Positions 1 to 8,800 of a DNA stretch of 64,000 nucleotides are shown here, one piece after another. The position numbers and the translations under genes were made by a program. This DNA comes from an uncultured Ruminococcus sp. (lineage in GTDB: Bacteria > Bacillota > Clostridia > Oscillospirales > Acutalibacteraceae). Location: positions 1 to 64,000 of the forward strand of contig CADBCC010000001.1 of NCBI GenBank assembly GCA_902793125.1, written 5' to 3'. The notes under the pieces were generated by a model. That model had not been told where the DNA came from and did no database searches. It worked only from the letters and a program-made list of their open reading frames with translations. The first letter of the stretch is position 1, and every line of letters begins with the position of its first letter.

Positions 1-86
1 AGCTTAACTCCGGGCCATTCAGCGTTCTTTCCGTCATCGCCCCAGGCGTAGAGATATACATCTGTCCATCTCTGGTTGTTTGTGAA
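1..86. repeat. Direct repeat copy 1 (CBM26-like module DNA)
   Basis: Positions 1-86 match 394-479 essentially base for base. Both encode the start of the starch-binding module. Such DNA identity, not just protein identity, points to recent duplication or gene conversion within the gene. Confidence 0.9.
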
Positions 87-905
87 TTTAACTGTGTACT
101 TGCCGGAAGGTGCTGCTGTGGGAGCCTGTGTTGCTTCCCCTGTTTCGGGCGCAGCTGTAGGAGCCTGTGTAGCCTCTCCTGTTGCTGCTCCTGTTTCAGG
201 AGTATCTGTCCAGGAATTAACTTTCCACTTTCCGCCTTCTTTTTCTGTCGGATAGTAGCCTGTTACTGTAGGATCATAAGTAATGTCTACTGTCTGCTCA
301 GCATCACCGTTGCTGAAGATAATCTTAGTGTACTTGGAGTCAAATGTAGCTGTGTACTGTTCTTCCTGGTAGCCGTTCACGCTCTTGTCTGTGAGCTTAA
401 CTCCGGGCCATTCAGCGTTCTTTCCGTCATCGCCCCAGGCGTAGAGATATACATCTGTCCATCTCTGGTTGTTTGTGAACTTAACCGTATAAGTACCGGG
501 AGCCTGAGTTACAGGTTGGGTTTCGGGTTCGGAAACAATCTGGCCGTTCTCAAGTGTTACCTCGTCACCAAGTTTTTTACCGTCCTTATTTTCGGGGAAT
601 TCGTCAAGCATGTTGACAAGATACCACTGAATGTATGTTGCGTCAGTGATGGATATTTCGTCGTCACCATCAACGTCCGCAAGATACTGCTGATCCGCAT
701 CAAGTTCCACTAAAGATACAAGGAACCATTGAATGTACGTGGCATCTGTGATGGATATTTCGCCATCCTGATCAACGTCACCAATCTGGTAAGTACCGCT
801 TGTCGCGCTTACCCCGATGTTTGAAAAACCTGCCATAGTCATCATAGACATTAATAATGTTATGACAAGTAAAAAGCTTAACGCTTTTTTCATGGATTTT
901 AGCAT
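1..905 (-). CDS. Secreted dockerin / CBM26-like starch-binding protein (3' end outside window)
   Basis: Partial gene that runs off the left edge; 301 codons are visible. The start at 905 follows an AAGGAGG ribosome site. Residues 1-34 form a signal peptide. Residues about 42-105 hold two F-hand repeats (DVDQDGEISITDATYIQWFL and DVDGDDEISITDATYIQWYL), a type I dockerin that would plug the protein into a cohesin scaffold. A Pro/Thr linker leads to a starch-binding-like module at about 136-215 (VYLYAWGDDGKNAEWPG). After a second linker, a near-identical module starts at about 270 and is cut by the edge. The module resembles CBM26 of Ruminococcus amylosome proteins. The dockerin is N-terminal rather than at the usual C-terminus. 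Whether a catalytic domain lies beyond the edge cannot be seen. Confident in secretion and dockerin; the CBM26 label is by motif recognition. Confidence 0.85.
   Translation of the reverse strand, partial: MLKSMKKALSFLLVITLLMSMMTMAGFSNIGVSATSGTYQIGDVDQDGEISITDATYIQWFLVSLVELDADQQYLADVDGDDEISITDATYIQWYLVNMLDEFPENKDGKKLGDEVTLENGQIVSEPETQPVTQAPGTYTVKFTNNQRWTDVYLYAWGDDGKNAEWPGVKLTDKSVNGYQEEQYTATFDSKYTKIIFSNGDAEQTVDITYDPTVTGYYPTEKEGGKWKVNSWTDTPETGAATGEATQAPTAAPETGEATQAPTAAPSGKYTVKFTNNQRWTDVYLYAWGDDGKNAEWPGVK
394..479. repeat. Direct repeat copy 2 (CBM26-like module DNA)
   Basis: Partner of 1-86. It encodes the first CBM26-like module after the dockerin. Confidence 0.9.
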
Positions 906-947
906 AACTTTCCTCCTTAAATATAGTTATACAAATTGTACATAATG

Positions 948-976
948 ATTATACTACATCGTATAAATATAATCAA
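948..976 (-). promoter_or_regulatory. Sigma-A-type promoter for the dockerin/CBM26 gene
   Basis: On the minus strand TTGATT (976-971) and TATAAT (953-948) are separated by 17 bp. They lie about 45 bp upstream of the start codon at 905. Confidence 0.7.
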
Positions 977-1236
977 TACTTCCTTAAAAAATATAACGTA
1001 AAAAATTCTATATCCATATTTGGTGAAAATGACTAAAAAATAAAAATTATTTTTATATAAAAGAACTAAAACGCGTATCATCAAAAAATATGTCTGATTT
1101 TCTTGTTCCTTTTGACTAAATGCACAACAGGCTTATGGTTTCAAACATTAGTTCCTGCCCCTGCCTTTAAAATTATCAGATTAAAAACGCGCGAGATTAT
1201 CGCGTACTTTTTATATAATTTTGAATTTCATATAAA

Positions 1237-1266
1237 CAAAAAAACGGCTCCCAAAAAGGGAGCCGT
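1237..1266 (-). terminator. Rho-independent terminator
   Basis: A perfect 9-bp stem (ACGGCTCCC / GGGAGCCGT) with a 5-base loop, followed on the minus strand by a run of seven T. It ends the gene at 1282-2715. Confidence 0.9.
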
Positions 1267-1281
1267 AAAAATCAATTCAGA

Positions 1282-2715
1282 TTATTTTTTAACTTTAACT
1301 TTGATTGTCTTGGTTACAGATGCTGAGTTGTGAGTCTTGTCACCGGCTGCAGTAATCTTAACCTTAATCTTGTAAGTACCTTTCTTGGTCTTCTTCTTAA
1401 CAGTAACCTTACCGTTCTTAAACTTAAGTTTGCTGTTCTTCTTAGTTACTTTATAAGTAACCTTACCCTGAGCCTTAGTTACCTTGAGAGCCTTAAATGT
1501 CTGAGCCTTCTTCTTAAGTTTCTTAGCTTTGAAAGTCTTATTAACAACTTTAACTGTCATTGTGTTTTTAACTTTCTTAACTACAGGTTTAGCAGGTGCG
1601 GGGGGATTTGTAGGATTCTGCTGGGGAGCTTGTGTAACGGGCTGAGTTACAGGAGTAGGATCGCCTGTAACGGGCTGAGTTTCGGAAGATGTTTCGCCTG
1701 TAGCGGGCTCAGTCTCCGGGGGAGCGTCGCTTGTTACAGTGATTGTAGCTTCAACTTTATCAACTTCGCCGCCGTTATCAACTGTGAATGTAACCTTAGT
1801 TGTGCCGGCTTTAAGTCCTTTGATTGTAGCTTTACCTGTCTCGTCCTGAGCAACAGAAACGATAGTATCGTCTTCAGCAGCTGCTACAGCTGTAGAATCG
1901 TTAGGAGTAATGTCTACTGTTTCTCCGCCTGCGATTGTAGCTTCTTTAACATCAATATCTAAACCGTAGGAGGGGAACTGACCGTCTTTGTAGATAGCAT
2001 TGTTAGCTTCAGCTTCTTCACGAGTCTTGTAGTAGCTATACTCGCCGTTTCCATAATAATAGAACCAAGCGCCCTTGTAAGTGAATTTACCGGGTGTAAG
2101 AACGTTTTCTTCTGTAGCCTTAGGATTGCATACATAAATCATTCCGTCGAAACCTGTGTCTTCGTTTCCTTCGGGATAGAAGCCGTAACCGTCTTCGTCG
2201 GGATCATAGTACTCGTTGCTGATATCTTCTGTCTGGAGAGCAGCGTAGAATACGGGATCAGTCTTATCCTGTCCACCGTCTACGAGGTTGTTCCAGATAA
2301 ACTTACCGGCTTCTTTAGGAACATTAGCCTTAAAGATATTAGCATTCTCAGGTAAAGTTTCTGTTACTGCATATCCGGGCCATGCGTTTTCGAGGTCGCC
2401 CTTATAATCGCTGCAATTGTAAGGACCTTCCCACCAATAGATACCTGCTGCGAAGTTTCCGCCTTCGCCGGTGAAATCTTTTGTTTCAGCATTGTAGTTG
2501 TAGTAATCATTATACTCATTTCTCCAAGTTTCAGGCATGTAGAAATAATATGTATTTGTTTCTACCTGATCCTCAGAGTTTAAAACGTCTCCGATTAACT
2601 TTCTGTGCTGAACATCTCCTGCGTTAGCAGAAGCGGTTACCGCTGCAATACTTGCAATTGATGCGAGCATGCAAACAGCAAGAACTAAGCTTAAAACTTT
2701 TTTAAATGATTTCAT
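1282..2715 (-). CDS. Secreted Sas-like surface protein with Big_2-type domain
   Basis: 477 residues. The signal peptide covers residues 1-31 (VLSLVLAVCMLASIASIAA). Residues about 32-215 form an aromatic-rich module (TYYFYMPETWRNEY, GIYWWEGPYNC, AWPGYAV, FIWNNLVDGG) that resembles modules in starch-adherence (Sas) proteins of Ruminococcus; this is recalled similarity, not a search. Residues about 235-327 look like a Big_2 immunoglobulin-like domain. A Pro/Thr-rich linker (about 328-375) is followed by a Lys-rich C-terminal domain (380-477) that probably binds the wall or the surface. There is no dockerin or LPXTG motif. The start has an AGGAGG site. The likely role is binding plant polysaccharide, perhaps starch, at the surface; the exact ligand is unknown. 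Its neighbour is also a starch-binding-type secreted protein. Confidence 0.75.
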   Translation of the reverse strand: MKSFKKVLSLVLAVCMLASIASIAAVTASANAGDVQHRKLIGDVLNSEDQVETNTYYFYMPETWRNEYNDYYNYNAETKDFTGEGGNFAAGIYWWEGPYNCSDYKGDLENAWPGYAVTETLPENANIFKANVPKEAGKFIWNNLVDGGQDKTDPVFYAALQTEDISNEYYDPDEDGYGFYPEGNEDTGFDGMIYVCNPKATEENVLTPGKFTYKGAWFYYYGNGEYSYYKTREEAEANNAIYKDGQFPSYGLDIDVKEATIAGGETVDITPNDSTAVAAAEDDTIVSVAQDETGKATIKGLKAGTTKVTFTVDNGGEVDKVEATITVTSDAPPETEPATGETSSETQPVTGDPTPVTQPVTQAPQQNPTNPPAPAKPVVKKVKNTMTVKVVNKTFKAKKLKKKAQTFKALKVTKAQGKVTYKVTKKNSKLKFKNGKVTVKKKTKKGTYKIKVKITAAGDKTHNSASVTKTIKVKVKK

Positions 2716-2909
2716 TTAATTACCTCCTAAAATTTTTTTCCGCGGTTGCGGATTTAAGCTTATAAATATTATAATAGAAAATATATATAAATTCAAGCAA
2801 ATTTTATAAATTTTTTATTTTTATAATCTTGTACAAATATCACTGTTCAAATTTATGCATAAATACTATTGACTTGCTTATTTTTTCAAAAATATTCCTG
2901 TATGCTTAC

Positions 2910-2938
2910 TTGACATTGTACAACGTTTTGATTACTAT
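2910..2938 (+). promoter_or_regulatory. Promoter for glyQS
   Basis: TTGACA (2910-2915) and TACTAT (2933-2938) are separated by 17 bp. Transcription should start near 2945, leaving a leader of about 30 nt. That is too short for a T-box. Confidence 0.75.
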
Positions 2939-2974
2939 ATTAAATGTATATAAATTTAGAAACGAGGGTTTAAC

Positions 2975-4351
2975 TTGGATAATAAGCAAAAAAATATGGA
3001 CAATATTGTAGCACTGTGCAAAGGCAGAGGATTTGTATATCCCGGTTCGGAAATTTACGGCGGTCTCGCCAACACCTGGGATTACGGTCCGCTCGGCGTT
3101 GAGCTTAAAAACAACATCAAAAAAGCCTGGCTTAAAAAGTTCGTTCAGGAGAACAAGCTCAACGTAGGTCTCGACTCCGCTATTCTTATGAATCCCCAGA
3201 CATGGGTTGCTTCGGGACATTTAGGCGGATTCTCCGACCCGCTTATGGACTGCCGCGAGTGTAAAACACGCCACAGAGCCGACAACCTTATCGAGGATTT
3301 CGACGGCACCAATGTAGCGGGCTGGACTAACGAGCAGATGATGGACTATATAAAGGAAAAGGATATTCCCTGTCCCAACTGCGGAAAGAAGAACTTTACG
3401 GACATCCGCCAGTTTAACTTAATGTTCAAGACATTCCAGGGCGTTACCGAGGATACTAAAAACGAGCTTTATCTCCGTCCCGAAACCGCTCAGGGTATTT
3501 TCGTAAACTTCGCGAATATCCAGAGAACGAGCCGTAAAAAAGTACCGTTCGGCGTAGCGCAGATCGGTAAAAGCTTCAGAAACGAAATTACACCCGGCAA
3601 CTTCATCTTCCGTGTAAGAGAGTTTGAGCAGATGGAGCTTGAGTTCTTCTGCAAGCCCGACACCGACTTGGAATGGTTCGACTACTGGAGAAGCTTCTGC
3701 CGCGACTGGCTGTATTCGCTCAATATCAAAGAAGAAAATCTCAGACTCCGCGACCACGATAAGGAGGAGTTAAGCTTCTACAGTAAAGCTACTACCGACT
3801 TCGAGTATCTCTTCCCCTTCGGTTGGGGCGAGCTTTGGGGTATTGCCGACAGAACCGACTACGACCTCACTCAGCATATCAATACAAGCGGCAAGTCACT
3901 CGAATACTTTGACCCGCAGACTAACGAGAAATATGTTCCCTACGTTATCGAGCCTTCGCTCGGCGTGGAAAGACTTTTCCTCGCGATTATGACCGAGGCT
4001 TACGACGAGGAAGAAATCAACGAAAAGGATACGAGAACCGTACTCAGACTTCATCCGACTCTCGCTCCGTTCAAGGCGGCTGTGCTTCCGCTTTCAAAGA
4101 AGCTCGGCGAGAAGGCAACCGAAGTATTTGACAGCCTCGCTAAAGACTTTATGGTTGATTACGACGACGCGGGCTCTATCGGTAAGCGTTACCGCCGTCA
4201 GGATGAAATCGGAACTCCCGTATGTATCACTTACGATTTCGACAGCTTAGAGGATAACTGCGTTACTATCCGTAACCGCGACACTATGGAGCAGGAGAGA
4301 ATCGCAATAGATAAGCTCCACGATTATATTACGGAGCTTGTTAAATTCTAA
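2975..4351 (+). CDS. glyQS: Glycyl-tRNA synthetase (single-chain, alpha2 type)
   Basis: 458 residues, the normal length for the bacterial homodimeric class II GlyRS. It charges tRNA-Gly with glycine in the cytosol. The N-terminal motif [20 protein letters not shown] and motif 2 region ([20 protein letters not shown]) are characteristic; motif 3 is in [14 protein letters not shown], and the C-terminal anticodon-binding domain includes [19 protein letters not shown]. The start is a TTG at 2975 preceded by GAGGG (2964-2968). An ATG at 2996 is a weaker alternative. It is monocistronic with its own promoter and shares a bidirectional terminator with the convergent dapL. Confidence 0.96.
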   Translation: MDNKQKNMDNIVALCKGRGFVYPGSEIYGGLANTWDYGPLGVELKNNIKKAWLKKFVQENKLNVGLDSAILMNPQTWVASGHLGGFSDPLMDCRECKTRHRADNLIEDFDGTNVAGWTNEQMMDYIKEKDIPCPNCGKKNFTDIRQFNLMFKTFQGVTEDTKNELYLRPETAQGIFVNFANIQRTSRKKVPFGVAQIGKSFRNEITPGNFIFRVREFEQMELEFFCKPDTDLEWFDYWRSFCRDWLYSLNIKEENLRLRDHDKEELSFYSKATTDFEYLFPFGWGELWGIADRTDYDLTQHINTSGKSLEYFDPQTNEKYVPYVIEPSLGVERLFLAIMTEAYDEEEINEKDTRTVLRLHPTLAPFKAAVLPLSKKLGEKATEVFDSLAKDFMVDYDDAGSIGKRYRRQDEIGTPVCITYDFDSLEDNCVTIRNRDTMEQERIAIDKLHDYITELVKF

Positions 4352-4383
4352 TCGATTTATACTTCAATTAAAAAGCAAAACAA

Positions 4384-4415
4384 AACGCCTGACGTAAATC
4401 AATACGTCAGGCGTT
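4384..4415. terminator. Bidirectional terminator between glyQS and dapL
   Basis: A 12-bp inverted repeat (AACGCCTGACGT / ACGTCAGGCGTT) lies between convergent genes, with A-rich and T-rich flanks. Confidence 0.85.
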
Positions 4416-4427
4416 ACTTCTTCCTTA

Positions 4428-5612
4428 TTATTTTTTACCTATAACTTTCTTTATTCTCTCTACGGCTTCAATAGTATTATCCCTGTCGCCGAATGAAGTT
4501 AAGCGGAAATAGCCCGCGCCGTTCTTACCAAAGCCCTCGCCGGGTGTACCGACTACGTTCGCTTTTTCAAGCAGGTAGTCAAAAAACTCCCAGCTGCCCA
4601 TACCGTTAGGGCATTTAAGCCAGATATAGGGTGAGTTCTTTCCGCCCGTATAGTAAATTCCGAGCTCATCCATAGCCGAGGAAATTATACGCGCGTTTTC
4701 CTTATAATACTCGAGGTTTTCTTTGATCTGTTTCTGACCTTCCTCGCTGAACACAGCCGCGGCGGCGCATTGTACGGGCCACGAAACGCCGTTGAACTTA
4801 GTAGCCTGGCGGCGGTACCAAAGGTTGTAGATATTATGGCCGTCACGCTCGAGCTCCTTGGGAATTATTGTATATCCGCAGCGTGTACCTGTAAAGCCCG
4901 CGGTTTTCGAGAGCGAACACATTTCAATCGCGCAGGTTCTCGCGCCCTCAACAGCGTAAATCGAGCGCGGAATATCCTCCGAAATAAACGCCTCGTAAGC
5001 GGCGTCATATAGGATAATCGCGTCATTAGCGTTCGCGTAATCCACCCAGGCTTTAAGCTGGTTGTAATTATACGCCGAGCCTGTCGGGTTATTCGGAGAG
5101 CAGAGATAAATAATATCGGCTTTTACTCCCTCGGGAGGCATAGCGGCAAAGCCGTTCTCCTCGTTCGAATCGGCGTAGACAATCTTACGTCCCGCCATAA
5201 TATTGCTGTCCACATATACGGGATAAACGGGATCGGTCACCATAACGGTGTTATCATCGGAGAAAATATCGCCGATATTTCCGCAGTCGGACTTAGCGCC
5301 GTCCGAGATAAACACCTCGTCAGCCTTTACCTCTACTCCGAAGCTCTTATAATAGCCCGAAACAGCTTCTCTTACAAAGTCGTAGCCCTCGTACTCGGGG
5401 TAGCCCTTAAAGGTTTCCTTACGGCTTAAATCGTCAGCGCCCTTTTTCATAGCGTCAACTACCACGGGAGCTAAAGGCAGGGTAACGTCGCCGATACCGA
5501 GCTTAATAACCTTTTTGTCGGGGTTATTCTTTATAAACTCATTCGTTCTCTTAGCTACCTCGGCAAAAAGATAGTTAGGAACAAGATTATCAAAATTCTT
5601 ATTAATCTTCAT
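4428..5612 (-). CDS. dapL: LL-diaminopimelate aminotransferase
   Basis: 394 residues, a class I/II PLP aminotransferase. It converts tetrahydrodipicolinate directly to LL-diaminopimelate with glutamate as amino donor, bypassing the succinylase and acetylase routes. The PLP lysine is in SLSKTAGFTGTRCGY at residue 236. SPNNPTGSAYN and YPEYEGYDFVREAV are typical of DapL, which together with the length separates it from general aspartate aminotransferases. It lies just downstream of carB-dapF on the same strand. DapF takes the DapL product to meso-diaminopimelate, so the two consecutive steps are adjacent, although a terminator (5755-5786) separates them. Confidence 0.93.
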   Translation of the reverse strand: MKINKNFDNLVPNYLFAEVAKRTNEFIKNNPDKKVIKLGIGDVTLPLAPVVVDAMKKGADDLSRKETFKGYPEYEGYDFVREAVSGYYKSFGVEVKADEVFISDGAKSDCGNIGDIFSDDNTVMVTDPVYPVYVDSNIMAGRKIVYADSNEENGFAAMPPEGVKADIIYLCSPNNPTGSAYNYNQLKAWVDYANANDAIILYDAAYEAFISEDIPRSIYAVEGARTCAIEMCSLSKTAGFTGTRCGYTIIPKELERDGHNIYNLWYRRQATKFNGVSWPVQCAAAAVFSEEGQKQIKENLEYYKENARIISSAMDELGIYYTGGKNSPYIWLKCPNGMGSWEFFDYLLEKANVVGTPGEGFGKNGAGYFRLTSFGDRDNTIEAVERIKKVIGKK

Positions 5613-5754
5613 AAAATCACCTCTGTCACTTCAGTATGATACCACAGAAAAGACAATAACGCAAGTTATATAATTTAAAAATTCAATTTTAGTGCTTATC
5701 TTTTTAAAATGCACCTGTTTTTGAATTAATTTTACTTATAACTTGCTTATAACA

Positions 5755-5786
5755 ATAAAAAGGGTTGGCTCAAATCGAACCAACCC
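5755..5786 (-). terminator. Terminator of carB-dapF
   Basis: GGGTTGG / CCAACCC stem followed on the minus strand by TTTTTATTG. Confidence 0.85.
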
Positions 5787-5802
5787 AATCTATTTAATTC
5801 TA

Positions 5803-8800
5803 TTAAATTTCGATAACTCCGTCAAATACTCTTGTGGCTTCACCTGTCATATAAACGGTATCGTCCGTATAATTGATAACAAGGTCTCCGCCTTTGAGTT
5901 TAACGGTAATATCCTCGCCCTTCTTGCAGTAGCCGTTCTCGCATGCCGCTACAACTACGGCGCAGGCGCCTGTTCCGCAAGCCCAGGTTTCGCCTGAACC
6001 GCGCTCCCATACTCTCATCTTAATCGTATGGTCGTTAAGCACCTTAATAAACTCGGCGTTTACACGCTCGGGGAACAGCGGGTCGTTCTCGAACTGAGGT
6101 CCGATATGTTCCAAATCGAAACCGTCAACATTATCGACGAATACCACGCAATGCGGATTGCCCATAGATACGCAGGTTACATCGTATTCCTTTCCGCCGA
6201 TTGTAACGCGTTCGCCTATCATCTTCTGTTTATCGCACTTAACGGGGATATTTTTCGGGTTCAGCTCCGCCTTACCCATATCAACACGCAGAGTTGTAAC
6301 CTCGCCGTCCTGAGTAAAGGCTTTAAGGTTTTTAATTCCGCTTAATGTTTCAACCGTGAGTTCATTTCTCTCTTTAATATCCAGCATATTGTGGTCATAA
6401 AGGAACTTACCCACACAGCGGATACCGTTACCGCACATTTTACCCTCGCTGCCGTCGAGGTTGAACATGCGCATTTTAGCGTCGGCAACATCGGACGGAC
6501 ATACAAGTATAACGCCGTCGCCTCCGATTCCGAAGTGGCGGTCTGAAAGTCTTACCGAGAGCGCCTCGGGGTTGTTGATTTCCTGGTCAAACGTACTGCA
6601 GTAAATGTAGTCGTTGCCCGCACCCTGCATTTTTGTGAATTTAAGTTTCATCTTATCGCTGCGCATATTGTTGATGTCAACAAGCTCGGTGCTTACCTGG
6701 GAATAACGGCTTCTCAGACAGTCAGCTAAAGCGTTAGCGGTATCGAGTGATGTAAGACAGGGAATATTTCTCTCGACAGTTTTACGGCGGATCTTAACCG
6801 AATCGCGGCTCGGGATTCTGCCCTTAGCCGAGGTCGAGATAACGTACTGAATCTTTCCGCTTTCTATAAGCGAAAGCGTGTTGTTATGTTCGCTTTCGTG
6901 AATCTTCTTTACGATAGAAGCTTCTATATTGTAGGATTTAAGCACTTCGGCTGTGCCTTCGGTAGCGTAAATGCTGAAGCCCATATCGGAATACTTCTTA
7001 ACTATATCGCCGATTTCCGCTTTATCGGAATTACGGACGGTAACGAGCACACCGCCGCCGCGCTGCATTTTATAGCCCGCGCCGATAAGTCCCTTATAAA
7101 GCGCTTCTTCAAGCGTACCCGCTACGCCTAAAACCTCACCCGTCGATTTCATCTCGGGGCCCAAGTGGTTATCTACATTGATAAGCTTTTCGAAGCTGAA
7201 CACGGGAACTTTAACAGCATAGTAGGGCGACTTTTTATAAAGACCTGTACCATAGCCCATATCCTTAAGCTTTTCGCCGAGCATAGCCTTAGTCGCCAAA
7301 TCAACCATAGGAACGCCCGTAACCTTGCTTATGTACGGAATTGTACGCGATGAACGCGGGTTAACCTCGATTACATTGAGTTCACCGTTATATACGATGT
7401 ACTGAATATTCACAAGCCCCTTTGTCTTTAAGTCAAGCGCCAGGTTTCTTGTAGCCTTGATAATTATTTCAACCATATCGTCGGTAACATTCCACGCCGG
7501 ATAAACCGCGATTGAGTCACCCGAATGTACTCCGGAACGCTCAACGTGCTCCATAATACCGGGAATAAGAATATCCTCTCCGTCGCAGATAGCGTCGACC
7601 TCAAGCTCGGTACCCATAAGATATTTATCGATAAGAATCGGGTTCTCGATTTCCTGAGAAAGAATTATTCCCATATACTCTTTTACGTCGGCTTCGTTAA
7701 ACGCGATAATCATATTCTGACCGCCGAGAACGTATGACGGACGCAAAAGTACGGGATAACCGATTTTTTCAGCCGCCTCGAGCGCTTCTTCCAAAGTCAT
7801 AACCGTAACGCCCTTGGCTCTTGCGATATTATGCTGTTCCAAAAGCTCCTCGAAACGTTCTCTGTCCTCAGCCATATCAATAGCGTCATAGGAAGTACCG
7901 AGAATATTGACGCCCTGCTCATCCAAAAACTGGGTGAGCTTTATCGCGGTCTGGCCGCCGAAAGCTACAACAACGCCGTAGGGCTTTTCGGTATTGATAA
8001 TACCCATAACGTCCTCGTTTGTAAGAGGCTCGAAGTAAAGTCTGTCGGCAGTATCGAAGTCGGTCGAAACGGTTTCGGGGTTATTATTTACGATAACAAC
8101 CTCATAGCCCGCCTTTTTAAGCGCCCATACGCAGTGTACGGAAGCGTAGTCGAACTCGATTCCCTGGCCTATACGGATAGGACCTGAGCCGAAAACTATA
8201 ACTGTCTTTTTATCTGAATTCTTTTCTTTTATAAATTCCTCAGCCTCATTCTCCTCGTCGAATGTGGAGTAGAAATAAGGCGTTTCGGCGTTAAATTCAG
8301 CAGCGCAGGTATCAACCATCTTATAAACAGGCATAAGCGATTTTCCGATTTTCTCGCCCGAAAGCTTTTCAATCGTACGGTCAAGGAAACCTGTCTCTTT
8401 AGCTGTCTTATATAAATCCCAGCTCAAATCTCCGCCTTTAAGCTTTTCGCTGACTTTAATTATATTAAGAAGCTTTTCTAAGAACCACTCGTCGATAAGC
8501 GTGATTTCGTGGATTTCATCTACGGTAATACCTCGTTTAAGCGCCTCGTAAACGCAGAACATTCTAAGGTCGTCGCAAACGCTGAGTCTGTCACGTACAG
8601 AGTCGTCGCTCATCTCCTCAAACATCTCGTCGTCAAGCGTATCGTGGGAGATTTCCGCGCCTCTTACGGCTTTCATAATCGCCTGCTCAAATGTCGGAGC
8701 GATAGCCATAACCTCGCCTGTCGCCTTCATCTGAGTGCCGAGCGAACGCTTAGCGTAAACGAATTTATCGAAAGGCCATTTCGGGAGCTTTACAACCACA

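Larger units (their letters stand above)
906..1281. other. Intergenic region
   Basis: 376 bp without a gene. It holds the promoter at 948-976, the terminator of the upstream gene at 1237-1266, and a small CGCGA/TCGCG inverted repeat near 1190-1206. The rest is AT-rich with nothing recognisable. Confidence 0.6.

Noticed and set aside
1330..1962. Plus-strand open frame of 210 codons
   Set aside because: It is antisense to the secreted 477-residue protein, has no ribosome site and no recognisable domain; it is a composition effect.
2716..2974. T-box riboswitch upstream of glyQS
   Set aside because: The best promoter (2910-2938) leaves only about 30 nt of leader, and no terminator or T-box core sequence is present.
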